Assembly: GCF_014202275.1 (NCBI RefSeq)
Contig: NZ_JACHGF010000003.1
Span: forward strand, 372,001 to 436,000
DNA: 64,000 bases
Origin: Rhabdobacter roseus
GTDB taxonomy: Bacteria > Bacteroidota > Bacteroidia > Cytophagales > Spirosomataceae
Direction: 5' to 3'
Program-made: the position numbers and the translations under genes
In this document: piece by piece, positions 1 to 8,970 of the stretch
Layout of the letters: each line of letters starts with the position of its first letter
How positions within the stretch are numbered: the first letter of the stretch is position 1
Notes under the pieces: model-generated
Told to the model about the DNA's origin: nothing
The model's database searches: none
Seen by the model: only the letters and a program-made list of their open reading frames with translations

Positions 1-2831
1 ATGGCGTTTTTTCCCAGTAGCCCGATCAGCATCACCAGCGATACCTGCGCGTAGATGTTATTCTCCAACCCCAGCAGCTTGAGTGCCAGAAAAGCCCCGA
101 AAATACCCGTCGGGAGCGACAACAGCACCGGCAGCGGCAGCAGAAAACTCTCGTACTGCGCCGCCAGCAGCAGGTACACAAATACCAGACAGATCAGGAA
201 GATGTAGATGGCCTGGTTGCCCGACAGGATTTCCTCGCGCGTCATGCCGGACCAGTCGAAGCTGTACCCTTTGGGTAGTTTTTCCTGGGCTACGCGCTCT
301 ACGGCCTTGATGGCGTCGCCACTGCTGAAGCCGGGCGCGGCGTCGCCGTTGATCATGGCCGACGTGAACATGTTGTAACGCGTGAGCTGCTCCGGCCCGT
401 AGACCCGCTCCAGCCGGATGAAGGTCGAGAAGGGTACCATTTCGCCCCGGTCGTTTTTAACGTACAGCTGCGCAATGTCCTCGGGGCTGGCGCGGTAATG
501 GGGTGCGGCCTGCACCATCACTTTATACATTTGCCCAAACCGAATAAAATTGGAAGCATAAAAACTACCGATGAGTGTTTGTAAGGTACTCATGGCGTTG
601 TCGACGGTCACGCCCTTTTTGGCGGCCATGTCGGTATCAACGTGAATGAGGTACTGCGGGAAGCTGGCGTCGAAGCTCGTAAAGGCGCTCCCGATCTCGG
701 GGGTAGTGCGCAGGGCTTCCACAAACTCGTTGGTAACACGAGCCGTTTCCTGCAAATCGCCCCGCCCGGTTTTGTCCAGCAGGCGGAGCTCAAAACCGCT
801 GGAATTTCCGAAGCCAGGTACCGTCGGGGGCGGGAAATACTGAATGTCGGCGTCGGTGATGTCCTTGGTGCGTTCTTCCATGAGCGCGATGATGTCCTGC
901 ACCGAAACGGTGCGTTCATCCCAGGGCTTGAGGTTGATCATACCCATCCCGTAGGAAGCCCCGGCGGCTTCGGTCATGAGGCTGTATCCGGCCAGGGTAG
1001 TTACCGACTCTACCGCCTCGATTTCCTTGGTAGCCTGCTGTATTTTATCCAAAACAACCTCCGTGCGCTCCACGGTAGCGCCCACGGGCGTGGTTACGTT
1101 CACGTAAAGTACCCCCTGATCTTCGGTAGGAATGAAGCCCGAAGGCAAGATGGCGCTAAGCCCCCAGGTACCTACACAAAACGCCACCAGTAGACCTACG
1201 GTAATGACCCGGCGCCCCGCTATGGCCCCGATCAAAGTACGGTACTTACCAGCCAGGGCCTCGTATCCGCGGTTAAAGCCGTTGAAAAACCGCTGCACCG
1301 GCGTATTTTTTTTCGTTTCGACGTGGGTATTTTTTAGCAAAATGGCGCACAAAGCGGGCGTAAGCGTGAGGGCATTGATCCCCGAAATGATGATCGAGAT
1401 AGCGAGTGTCAGCGAAAATTGGCGGTAGAAAATCCCGACGGGCCCCGACATGAAGGCTACCGGAATAAATACCGCCGACATCACCAGCGTAATGGCTACC
1501 ACCGCCCCGCTGATTTCGTCCATGGCGGCAAAGGTCGCTTCACGGGCTGAGAGGTGCCGTTCGGCCATTTTGGCGTGTACGGCTTCTACCACCACGATGG
1601 CGTTGTCCACCACGATCCCGATGGCCAGTACCAGCGCAAACAGCGTGAGCAAGTTGATTGAAAACCCAAGTACCTGCATGAAGGCAAAGGTACCTATGAG
1701 CGCCACGGGCACGGCCAGCGCCGGAATGAGCGTAGAGCGAAAATCCTGCAAAAACAGGAACACGATGATGAACACCAGGATGAACGCCTCAATGAGCGTA
1801 CGAACTACCTCGTGGATCGAGGCGTCGAGAAAGCGGGATACGTCGTACGAAACCGTGTAGGTCATGCCGGGCGGAAAAGAGGTTTCCTTCAGCTCCGCCA
1901 CGCGTTTTTTAACGTTCTCGATCACCTCCCGGGCGTTGGAACCGGGGCGTTGCTTCAGCATGATCGAGGCCGAGGGCCGCCCGTCCGACTTGGAGGCCAT
2001 GCTGTAATCCAGCGAACCAAACTCGATCTCAGCCACGTCTTTGAGCTTGAGCATGGAGCCGTCGGCGTTGGCCCGGATCACGATTTCTTCGTACTGCTTC
2101 GGCTCAAACAGCTTTCCAGTGTAGCGCAGCACATACTGGAGCTCGGGCGAGGATTTGCCGGAGCTCACACCCGACTTCCCCGGCGCGGCCTCGACATTTT
2201 GCGCCCGAATGGCCTCCACGACCTCCTCGGCGGCTACTTTGTAGCTGGCCATGCGGTCGGGCTTCAGCCACACGCGCATGGAGTAGTCGCGGTTGCCCAT
2301 GATTTCGGCAAAGCCCACGCCGTCGATGCGCTTGAGCTCGGCCAGGACGTTGATATCCGCAAAATTGTATACAAACTTCTCCCCTACTTCCTCATCGGTG
2401 CTCATGATGTCCAGGTACATGAGCATACTGTTTACTTCTTTCTCCGTCGTAACCCCGGCCTTGATGACTTCCTCGGGGAGCTCATCAATGACCGTCTGGA
2501 CGCGGTTTTGCACGTTGACAGCCGCCAGGTCGGGGTCGGTACCGACGTTGAAAAAAATCTGAATGAGGGTAGTTCCGTTGTTGCTGGATACCGACGACAT
2601 GTACGTCATGCCGGGTACCCCGTTGATGGCCCGCTCCAGAGGCGTGGCCACCGCTTTGGCGCATACTTCGGCGTTGGCTCCGGTATACTTGGCCGTAACC
2701 ACCACCGAGGGCGGAACGATGTCAGGAAACTGCGTGATGGGGAGCCCCAACAACGCCAGCAACCCCAGTAAAGTAATAAACAAGGAAATAACCAGCGACA
2801 GCACGGGTCGCCGTATGAATAAATGAAACAT
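1..2831 (-). CDS. RND efflux transporter permease, HAE1/AcrB family (C-terminus outside window)
   Basis: Proton-driven inner-membrane pump of a tripartite efflux system. The reverse strand reads open from ATG at 2831 to the window edge: 943 codons of a family usually about 1040-1060 long. The N-terminus MFHLFIRRPVLSLVISLF is the typical first membrane helix. The TM4 signature reads VVDNAIVVVEAVHAKM around residues 407-422, so the second Asp of the AcrB proton-relay pair (Asp407/Asp408) is Asn here. The TM10 lysine (GLLGKNAI) lies at the very edge and is conserved. It lies 85 bp downstream of the membrane-fusion protein on the same strand, so the two are surely one operon. Substrate cannot be told from sequence. 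Confidence 0.95.
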   Translation of the reverse strand, partial: MFHLFIRRPVLSLVISLFITLLGLLALLGLPITQFPDIVPPSVVVTAKYTGANAEVCAKAVATPLERAINGVPGMTYMSSVSSNNGTTLIQIFFNVGTDPDLAAVNVQNRVQTVIDELPEEVIKAGVTTEKEVNSMLMYLDIMSTDEEVGEKFVYNFADINVLAELKRIDGVGFAEIMGNRDYSMRVWLKPDRMASYKVAAEEVVEAIRAQNVEAAPGKSGVSSGKSSPELQYVLRYTGKLFEPKQYEEIVIRANADGSMLKLKDVAEIEFGSLDYSMASKSDGRPSASIMLKQRPGSNAREVIENVKKRVAELKETSFPPGMTYTVSYDVSRFLDASIHEVVRTLIEAFILVFIIVFLFLQDFRSTLIPALAVPVALIGTFAFMQVLGFSINLLTLFALVLAIGIVVDNAIVVVEAVHAKMAERHLSAREATFAAMDEISGAVVAITLVMSAVFIPVAFMSGPVGIFYRQFSLTLAISIIISGINALTLTPALCAILLKNTHVETKKNTPVQRFFNGFNRGYEALAGKYRTLIGAIAGRRVITVGLLVAFCVGTWGLSAILPSGFIPTEDQGVLYVNVTTPVGATVERTEVVLDKIQQATKEIEAVESVTTLAGYSLMTEAAGASYGMGMINLKPWDERTVSVQDIIALMEERTKDITDADIQYFPPPTVPGFGNSSGFELRLLDKTGRGDLQETARVTNEFVEALRTTPEIGSAFTSFDASFPQYLIHVDTDMAAKKGVTVDNAMSTLQTLIGSFYASNFIRFGQMYKVMVQAAPHYRASPEDIAQLYVKNDRGEMVPFSTFIRLERVYGPEQLTRYNMFTSAMINGDAAPGFSSGDAIKAVERVAQEKLPKGYSFDWSGMTREEILSGNQAIYIFLICLVFVYLLLAAQYESFLLPLPVLLSLPTGIFGAFLALKLLGLENNIYAQVSLVMLIGLLGKNA

Positions 2832-2916
2832 GGAAAGCTCGATGAGGTGAAAAACCAAACTATCAATTCGGAAGCAGTAGCGGCCCACGCAGGTACCTGC
2901 CGAGCGCCCCGCTGCG

Positions 2917-4065
2917 TCACTTGGCCGTCAGCCGCACCTCTTCCTGAGGTACTTTGAGGCTATCCATCGAGATCGGTTGGGGACTAATCGTGGCCCCGTC
3001 GCGTAGGGTCTGAATGCCTTCGTACACGATCGTTTCACCGGGCTTGAGGCCCGACTCCACCACGTAGTAGTTGGCAAAGCGGGACTTCGGCACAAAGCTC
3101 CGCGTCCGGATCTGGTTTTTGCCATCGACTACGTATACGTAACTTTTGTCCTGGATCTCAAAGGTAGCTTTCTGAGGTACCAGCAGCGCGTTATCGAGCG
3201 TATTGGTAAGCCGCACCATGCCGGAAGAGCCGTGCTTCAAGAGCTTATCGGGATTGGGAAAACTGGCCCGAAAGGCAATGGAGCCCGTACTTTCGTCAAA
3301 CTCGCCCTCCATCGTTTCAATTTTTCCCGCATAGCGAAAATCGGTCCCATCGGCCAGTTTGAGATGTACCGCCCGGTTTTGCTGGCCGCCCTCTTTAGAC
3401 TTCACAAATTCCAGGTACTCTTTTTCCGATACTTCAAAGTACACGTACACCGACTTGGTATCCGACACCGACGTCAGCAAAGTACCTTCGTCGATGAGGC
3501 TACCGGCTTTGTACGGAATCCGGTTCACGATTCCGTCGAAGGGGGCCCTGATCCGGGTGTGCGACAGGCGAAGCGAGGCGTTGTCTTGTGCCGAGCGGGC
3601 CTCCTCGATGCGTGCATTCTGGGCCAGCAGCCGCGCCTTAGCTACTTCCAGTTCGGTGTTAGAAATCACCTTTTTCTCCACAAGTACCTTGACCCGGTTC
3701 ACTTCCAGCTCGGCGGCTTTGGCTTCGGCAATGGCACTTTGCAGGTTAGCCTTCGCTTTGGCCAGTTCGGCGGCGTACTCTTCGTCGTTGATCCGGAAAA
3801 GTACCTGCCCTTTGCGCACCGGCTTTCCCTCGTCGACGTACACTTCTTCCAGGTACCCTTTCAGCCGGGCATAAATTTCTACGTTTCGGATGGCGTTAAT
3901 ATCGCCCACGTACTCGCGCCGCAAGTCTGTCTTTTGGTTGGTCAACCGCACCACAGGTACGCGCTTTACGGCTTCCGTTTCTGTTTCCTTTTCTTTGCTG
4001 CTAGCGGTGCATCCCACCACCAGCAGGCTAGCTACGAATAGCTTCAATCCAGCAATCCCTTTCAT
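2917..4065 (-). CDS. RND efflux periplasmic adaptor subunit (membrane fusion protein), lipoprotein
   Basis: AcrA/MexA-type adaptor linking the inner-membrane pump to an outer-membrane channel. 382 aa, usual length. The N-terminus has a lipobox ending LLVVGC with Cys19 as the lipidated residue. The barrel-sandwich halves flank a long alpha-hairpin (about residues 95-170, KANLQSAIAEAKAAELE...), followed by RIRAPFDGIVNRIPYKAGSL and beta-barrel and membrane-proximal segments. It is transcribed just before the permease. No TolC-like channel gene is seen in the window; it may lie past the left edge. Confidence 0.95.
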   Translation of the reverse strand: MKGIAGLKLFVASLLVVGCTASSKEKETETEAVKRVPVVRLTNQKTDLRREYVGDINAIRNVEIYARLKGYLEEVYVDEGKPVRKGQVLFRINDEEYAAELAKAKANLQSAIAEAKAAELEVNRVKVLVEKKVISNTELEVAKARLLAQNARIEEARSAQDNASLRLSHTRIRAPFDGIVNRIPYKAGSLIDEGTLLTSVSDTKSVYVYFEVSEKEYLEFVKSKEGGQQNRAVHLKLADGTDFRYAGKIETMEGEFDESTGSIAFRASFPNPDKLLKHGSSGMVRLTNTLDNALLVPQKATFEIQDKSYVYVVDGKNQIRTRSFVPKSRFANYYVVESGLKPGETIVYEGIQTLRDGATISPQPISMDSLKVPQEEVRLTAK

Positions 4066-4174
4066 AAGCGATTTACTTATATTGTTTAGTCTCTTGATTC
4101 AAAATGAGTTAGTAATCACTGCCGGTGGTCGGTTCCTGCGCCCACAGACGGCCCAATGGATAGAGCGATTACGC

Positions 4175-4217
4175 CCAGGCCGGACCTTCCAGGCCGGACC
4201 TATCCAGGCGGGACCTA
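4175..4217. repeat. three short tandem repeats of CCAGGCSGGACCT
   Basis: Three imperfect direct copies, starting at 4175, 4189 and 4204 with unit length 14-15 bp, lie in the gap between the small hypothetical gene and the efflux adaptor. The third copy has G in place of C at the variable position. Function unknown; it may be a replication-slippage product or an RNA-structured leader segment. Confidence 0.7.
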
Positions 4218-4261
4218 CCTACGGCAGCAAGGGCAAAAAAAGGCTTGTATCCCGCTTGGGA

Positions 4262-4678
4262 CTAAACAAACTGGGGCGGGGGAGAGAGGCTGGTTAAATG
4301 GGTAGAATAGCGCCTAAAGACGAGATTGTATCGGTCTTTGTGTAAAGACCTCGGGCGCCAGACAGCGGGTAGCGCGGCAATAAAGTACTCGTAGCTGTCT
4401 TCGTAGCCGTAGTCGCTGTAATCGTCGTCGGCCTCAAATTCCTTCGGAGCGGATGGAGCCGCCGATAGCTTACTGCCTGGCACTATTTTATGCACTTTTT
4501 TAACAAATACCGAATACGCTTTTACTTGCTTGGAACGTATACCAGCTTGGCTTATTTCACAAGTTTTTGTGGGAAAAGTTCTATTTTTAGAAAGACGGGG
4601 AAATAAAGAAGAGGTAAAAACCAGCAGGATCAGGACAATCCCAAAAGAGCTTATATGTGTTAAAAAGGCTTTAGTCAC
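4262..4678 (-). CDS. small hypothetical protein with N-terminal membrane segment, upstream of RND pump
   Basis: 138 aa from a GTG start. The first 30 residues contain one hydrophobic helix (ISSFGIVLILLVFTSSLF). The middle is basic, and an acidic/Tyr stretch (FEADDDYSDYGYEDSYEYF) lies near residue 90. No family recognised. Support for a real gene comes from an exact -7 element on the minus strand at 4716-4723 with a TTG 19 nt upstream, placing a transcript start about 30 nt before the GTG. It is 196 bp upstream of the adaptor gene on the same strand and may be the first gene of the efflux transcript. A non-coding leader is the alternative. Confidence 0.5.
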   Translation of the reverse strand: MTKAFLTHISSFGIVLILLVFTSSLFPRLSKNRTFPTKTCEISQAGIRSKQVKAYSVFVKKVHKIVPGSKLSAAPSAPKEFEADDDYSDYGYEDSYEYFIAALPAVWRPRSLHKDRYNLVFRRYSTHLTSLSPPPQFV

Positions 4679-4715
4679 GGAGGTACTTTTCCTTTAGCGA
4701 ACCACTCAATTAACA

Positions 4716-4745
4716 CAAATATAGCATTGAACGATTAAATTACAA
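4716..4745 (-). promoter_or_regulatory. Bacteroidota-type promoter for the 4262-4678 gene / efflux transcript
   Basis: Read on the minus strand there is TTG (plus 4743-4745), 19 nt, then TATATTTG (plus 4716-4723). This fits the TTTG / N17-23 / TAnnTTTG consensus of Bacteroidota sigma-ABfr promoters. The predicted transcript start is near 4709. Confidence 0.65.
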
Positions 4746-4894
4746 GTTTTTCTGGGCTTTAAGAAACGAGAACTACCTTGTATCTGAAAATTGTTGTATA
4801 AGTACCTTGGTCGTCATTACCCTTATTCTACTGGCCATTGGCACAAAGCTTTTAACTTACTTTAGTTATAAATCACTTATTTTTCCTAGCAGCC

Positions 4895-6229
4895 ATGACT
4901 CCTAACATACCAGATTCTCCACACAAAAGACTCGTCATCGTCGGAGCCGGTTTTGCTGGTCTGACTTTAGCCCGCCAGTTGGCCAAACGTGATGATTTAC
5001 AGATCGTTTTGCTCAATAAGGATAACTACCACCAGTTCCAGCCGCTCTTCTATCAAGTAGCTATGGCGGGCCTGGAGCCCAGCTCTATTTCGTTTCCGCT
5101 GCGGAAGGCTTTTCAGTCGAGGAAAAACGTACACATCCGCGTAACGGACGTGAAGAGGGTAATCCCCAGCCGCCAGGTAGTGGTCACGGACCTGGGCGAA
5201 ATCCACTACGACTACCTGGCCATTGCGACCGGAGCCGATACCAACTACTTCGGGATGAAGGAGATCGAGGCGCGAGCCCTGCCCATGAAATCGGTCTCGG
5301 AAGCTCTAGCACTAAGAAATCGGATTCTGCAAAATTTCGAAGATGCCCTGACTATTAATTCCGATGAAGAACGTACCGCCCTACTCAACGTCGTCGTTGT
5401 GGGAGGTGGCCCTACGGGCGTGGAGCTGGCAGGTACTTTGGCCGAGATGAAAAAATTCATTCTGCCCAAAGACTATCCGGAGCTCAATTTTGAGAACATG
5501 CAGGTGTATCTGCTCGAAGGGATGGATCAACTCCTGGCCGCCATGTCTGACGAATCTTCGGAGAAGTCGCGCAGGTACCTGGAAGACCTGGGTGTAAAAG
5601 TAATGACGGGCCAGGTCGTAACCGAGTTTGACGGTACCTGCATCAAAACCAAGCAGGGACTAAAAATACGGACGCACAACCTGGTGTGGGCCGCCGGGGT
5701 AAAGGCAAGCCCGCTGGAAGGTATCAATCCGGAGGTACTTGGACGAGGAGGGCGGATTAAAGTAGACCGCTACAACCGCGTGGAAGGCTATGACACCATC
5801 TTTGCCCTGGGCGACGTAGCCATGATGGTAGAAGAAAAGTACCCCAACGGTCACCCGCAGCTGGCACAGCCCGCTATGCAGCAAGCGAAGCTATTGAGCA
5901 AGAACATCAAGCGCGTACTGGACGGCAAGAAACCCGAACCTTTTACGTACAAAGACCTGGGTTCCATGGCTACGGTGGGTCGGAACCGGGCCGTAGTAGA
6001 CCTACCCTTCCTGAAGTTTCAGGGCTTCCTGGCCTGGCTCACCTGGATGTTTGTCCACCTGATTTCGATCGTCGGGGTCAAGAACCGCCTGCTTATTTTT
6101 ATCAACTGGGTGTGGAACTACATGACCTACGACCAATCGCTCCGGCTCATTATCAAGGCCAAACCGCCCCGGATACCCAAGGAGCCAGTTCCGGAAGAAA
6201 AAGTGGAAGCACCCGCCGTTGTACACTAG
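4895..6229 (+). CDS. ndh: NADH dehydrogenase type II (NAD(P)/FAD-dependent oxidoreductase)
   Basis: Single-subunit, non-proton-pumping NADH:quinone oxidoreductase at the inner membrane face. 444 aa, usual length. The FAD-binding GxGxxG motif GAGFAGL is near residue 18. The second Rossmann fold for NADH (VVVGGGPTGVELAGTLAEM) is near residue 170. The FAD-closing ALGDVAMM segment is near residue 307. The C-terminal third has hydrophobic/amphipathic segments (FLAWLTWMFVHLISIVG, LLIFINWVWNYM) for membrane attachment. The start ATG at 4895 fits the family N-terminus. It stands alone, divergent from the efflux region. Confidence 0.95.
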   Translation: MTPNIPDSPHKRLVIVGAGFAGLTLARQLAKRDDLQIVLLNKDNYHQFQPLFYQVAMAGLEPSSISFPLRKAFQSRKNVHIRVTDVKRVIPSRQVVVTDLGEIHYDYLAIATGADTNYFGMKEIEARALPMKSVSEALALRNRILQNFEDALTINSDEERTALLNVVVVGGGPTGVELAGTLAEMKKFILPKDYPELNFENMQVYLLEGMDQLLAAMSDESSEKSRRYLEDLGVKVMTGQVVTEFDGTCIKTKQGLKIRTHNLVWAAGVKASPLEGINPEVLGRGGRIKVDRYNRVEGYDTIFALGDVAMMVEEKYPNGHPQLAQPAMQQAKLLSKNIKRVLDGKKPEPFTYKDLGSMATVGRNRAVVDLPFLKFQGFLAWLTWMFVHLISIVGVKNRLLIFINWVWNYMTYDQSLRLIIKAKPPRIPKEPVPEEKVEAPAVVH

Positions 6230-6361
6230 CGATCGGTACCAAACAAGCTATGGGAATATCCAACTAGCCACCAATTGGGTACTTTCCATAGCTTCTATGC
6301 CCGAACCTGCGTACCTTTCGTCCAGTTTTTATTTTCACGCTGGACAGTCTACAGTACGTCG

Positions 6362-7288
6362 ATGCTCTACTTCCTTCTCGCGGTTTTGTTTACGGTTGCG
6401 CTCTACCTCATCATGCGGGCGTACCCACGCTTTCAGGTCCATTCTTTCCACGCCATTGTGTTTAACTACTACGCTTGCGTAGGTACTGGTCTGCTGCTGA
6501 GCCCGGATCTGGGGCAGTTCAAAGAAATTCAACCCGGCTCTAGCGCCACACTGCTTACGGTGGCACTCGGGGCCATGTTCATCCTGGTTTTTGTGCTGAT
6601 TGGCCACACTACCCAGAAAGTGAGCGTTACGGCTACGTCGCTGGCGGGCAATATGTCGTTGGTCATACCCGTTTTGTTTGGCCTCTTTGTCTTTCAAAAT
6701 ACCAACAAGCTCTTTACAGGCTGGAACTACCTCGGCTTGCTAGTGGCGCTGGTAGCCCTGGCCCTGGGTGCCATCCAAAAAGCTCCTAAAACTACCCCGG
6801 AAAGTACCTCAGGGGGTAATCTGGCCAACACTTCCTGGGTGTGGCTCCTGCCTTTTTTTACCTTTTTGGGTACCGGCACCAACAATACGCTCATTAACTA
6901 CCTGAGCATGACCTACTACCGGCCGGATCAGATGACGCTCTTCATGATCGTGGCTTGCCTGGGGGCCGCCGGAATAGGTACTTTGCTGCTGGCTTTTCGT
7001 ATTGCTTTCCGGGGCGAAAAACTCCTGGCTCGCAGCGTGGTAGGAGGGCTGATCCTGGGCGTTCCTAACTTTCTTTCACTTTATTTTCTGCTCAAAGCCC
7101 TGGGTACTTTTAGCAATAGCGCGGCCTTTGTTTTTCCCATTTATAACATTCTTACCATGCTGGTCTCGTCGTTTACGGCCTGGGTGCTATTTCGCGAAAA
7201 GCTCCATCTACTCAACCGACTAGGCCTGTTGCTGGCCGTGGTGGCCATCATCCTTATTTCCTACCAGGAGCTTGGGCTGGGCCGCTAG
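6362..7288 (+). CDS. DMT-superfamily (EamA-like) membrane transporter
   Basis: 308 aa from the ATG at 6362 (MLYFLLAVLFTVALYLIM), forming about ten membrane helices in two homologous halves, as in drug/metabolite transporters. An upstream in-frame start at 6275 would add 29 residues without a sensible helix, so the internal ATG is preferred. Halves: about residues 1-140 and 165-308, joined by a polar linker (KAPKTTPESTSGGN). Substrate unknown. It is convergent with hemA across a hairpin terminator. Confidence 0.85.
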   Translation: MLYFLLAVLFTVALYLIMRAYPRFQVHSFHAIVFNYYACVGTGLLLSPDLGQFKEIQPGSSATLLTVALGAMFILVFVLIGHTTQKVSVTATSLAGNMSLVIPVLFGLFVFQNTNKLFTGWNYLGLLVALVALALGAIQKAPKTTPESTSGGNLANTSWVWLLPFFTFLGTGTNNTLINYLSMTYYRPDQMTLFMIVACLGAAGIGTLLLAFRIAFRGEKLLARSVVGGLILGVPNFLSLYFLLKALGTFSNSAAFVFPIYNILTMLVSSFTAWVLFREKLHLLNRLGLLLAVVAIILISYQELGLGR

Positions 7289-7299
7289 GTTTGGTGAAG

Positions 7300-7340
7300 G
7301 TACCTGCGTTTAGGTACCTGTTTCTAAGTACCTGCCCGGA
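7300..7340. repeat. cluster of iterated GTAC octamers
   Basis: Three motif copies lie within about 40 bp just after the DMT stop codon: two AGGTACCTG/AAGGTACCTG copies and one TAAGTACCTG. This is a dense local example of the window-wide RRGTACYY family; see findings. Confidence 0.8.
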
Positions 7341-7346
7341 AACCAA

Positions 7347-7372
7347 AAATCCTGCCAGTGCTGGCAGGATTT
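7347..7372. terminator. bidirectional hairpin terminator between DMT transporter and hemA
   Basis: Perfect inverted repeat: AAATCCTGCCAG (7347-7358), loop TG, CTGGCAGGATTT (7361-7372). It lies between two convergent genes. A and T runs are short, so efficiency is uncertain. Confidence 0.7.
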
Positions 7373-7424
7373 GGGATATAGGAGGATTTACGAAAAATTC
7401 CTTAGGACGGAATGCAAAGTACCT

Positions 7425-8696
7425 TTAGCGCGCTGAGCTCGGCTGGGGTTGGTTCTCCAGGTTAAAGAGGTCGTTCAGGACGTCGATCAGGGTTTCGGCT
7501 TCACCGCGCTTGCAGGCAGCCTTGAGCTGTAGTACCGGCAGCTTGATGATTTTCTGCATCATGCTCGACGTAATCCGGTCTATCTTGGCGGCTTCTTCTT
7601 CGGTCATGTTCTTCATGTAGCGCGCCATTTCTTCCTGACGAATCTGCTCGAGTGCGCCTTTTAGCTTCTGGATGGTGGGCGACACCACCATTTCTTTCGA
7701 CCAATCGTTAAAATCCAGTACAGCTTCTTCAATGATTGATTTTACGTAAGGTATGGCCGAAATCCTTTTGGTCAAGGCTTCGTCGGCTTTGCTACGGATG
7801 GTATCGATGTTGTAAAGTACCACGCCGGGTACTTCTTCCACGTCCGGAGCCACGCTGCGCGGCACCGAGAGGTCGATGAGGTACTTGAAGGTAAGGCCGC
7901 CCAGCTGAACCATTTTTTCTTTGGTAAAGAAGGGCTCATCGCGCGTGATCGAGGAAATAATAACGTCGGCCCGCATGATTTCCAGGTCGATGTCTTCCAG
8001 ATCAGCTACTTTAAAACCGTAAGTAGTGGCTAGTTCGTCGGCCTTGGAGCGGGTACGGTTTACGAGCGTAATATCCGCTCCGTCCCGATCCGCCAGGTTT
8101 TTACACACATCCATGCCTATTTCGCCCAGGCCCAACACAAGTACCTTAGGGTTTACCGTCAGGGCTTCTACCAACTCCACGGCGGCGTAAGAGACCGAAG
8201 CCGCCCCGTCGCGGAAAGACGTTTCCTGGGCTACGCGCTTGTTGGCAAAAAAGATGGTGTGCATCAACCGGTGCAAAAACGGACCGGCCATGTTGAGGTC
8301 TGCCGACCACTGGTAGGCGTGCTTGATTTGGTTCGGGATTTGCATATCACCTACTACCTGCGAGTGGAGCCCGGTGGCTACCTCGAATAGGTGGCGGATG
8401 GCTTCGTCGCCCTGTACATACTGCTCAAAGTAAGGCAGGTAGGGCTCGGTATCCGTAATGCCTTTCTGAATGAGAAGTAGCTTGATGAGCTCTGGCGAAA
8501 GGTCCTCCGAAGCGGTATAGTATAGTTCAGTGCGGTTGCAGGTCGACACCACCAGCAGATCCGACACTTCGAAGAACTCCCTGATACGCAGCATAAGCGC
8601 TTTCGCTCCTTCTTCATTAAGTGCAATTTGCTCCCTTACCGACAGGGGAGCAATTTTGTAGGATAGGCTTACGGCTTTAAACTGGTTTTGCATCAC
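7425..8696 (-). CDS. hemA: glutamyl-tRNA reductase
   Basis: Reduces glutamyl-tRNA(Glu) to glutamate-1-semialdehyde with NADPH, the first step of C5 tetrapyrrole synthesis. 423 aa, normal length. The catalytic Cys53 sits in VVSTCNRTELYY. Next come the family block GDMQIPNQIKHAY, the NADPH-binding VLGLGEIGMDVCKNLADR near residue 195, and the C-terminal helical dimerisation domain. No other heme genes are adjacent. A candidate -7 element lies at 8717-8724. Confidence 0.97.
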   Translation of the reverse strand: MMQNQFKAVSLSYKIAPLSVREQIALNEEGAKALMLRIREFFEVSDLLVVSTCNRTELYYTASEDLSPELIKLLLIQKGITDTEPYLPYFEQYVQGDEAIRHLFEVATGLHSQVVGDMQIPNQIKHAYQWSADLNMAGPFLHRLMHTIFFANKRVAQETSFRDGAASVSYAAVELVEALTVNPKVLVLGLGEIGMDVCKNLADRDGADITLVNRTRSKADELATTYGFKVADLEDIDLEIMRADVIISSITRDEPFFTKEKMVQLGGLTFKYLIDLSVPRSVAPDVEEVPGVVLYNIDTIRSKADEALTKRISAIPYVKSIIEEAVLDFNDWSKEMVVSPTIQKLKGALEQIRQEEMARYMKNMTEEEAAKIDRITSSMMQKIIKLPVLQLKAACKRGEAETLIDVLNDLFNLENQPQPSSAR

Positions 8697-8716
8697 TTTA
8701 TACTAGATTCTAATGA

Positions 8717-8724
8717 CAAAATTA
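8717..8724 (-). promoter_or_regulatory. candidate -7 element for hemA
   Basis: Minus-strand TAATTTTG matches TAnnTTTG 21 bp upstream of the hemA ATG. No TTG at the usual spacing is visible, so the call rests on the -7 element only. Confidence 0.4.
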
Positions 8725-8927
8725 GGGTACAATCACCACATTATGAAACATCCCCTGGAAGCGAAGCGTTTATTTAGAAATAGTATAAATTACTTCGCTA
8801 TTATTTCTGCTAAGTTCTCCTTTCTGCCCAAGGCAGTTTATGACGCAGGTCAGTTTTTTTGCTGAGCTTGCTCGCTATGATTCATCCCTGGTAGCATAAC
8901 GTTTTTTTACTATTTTTCGTTAAATAC

Positions 8928-8935
8928 TAACTTTG
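8928..8935 (+). promoter_or_regulatory. candidate -7 element for the histidine kinase gene
   Basis: TAACTTTG matches TAnnTTTG 35 bp upstream of the ATG at 8971. The T-rich upstream stretch lacks a clear TTG. Confidence 0.4.
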
Positions 8936-8970
8936 TACTTTCCTACCTTCACTATGTACATTCCGAGCTT

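Noticed and set aside
1812-2771. 319-aa plus-strand frame inside the RND permease
   Set aside because: Antisense to a strongly conserved permease; His/Gly-rich composition typical of shadow frames.
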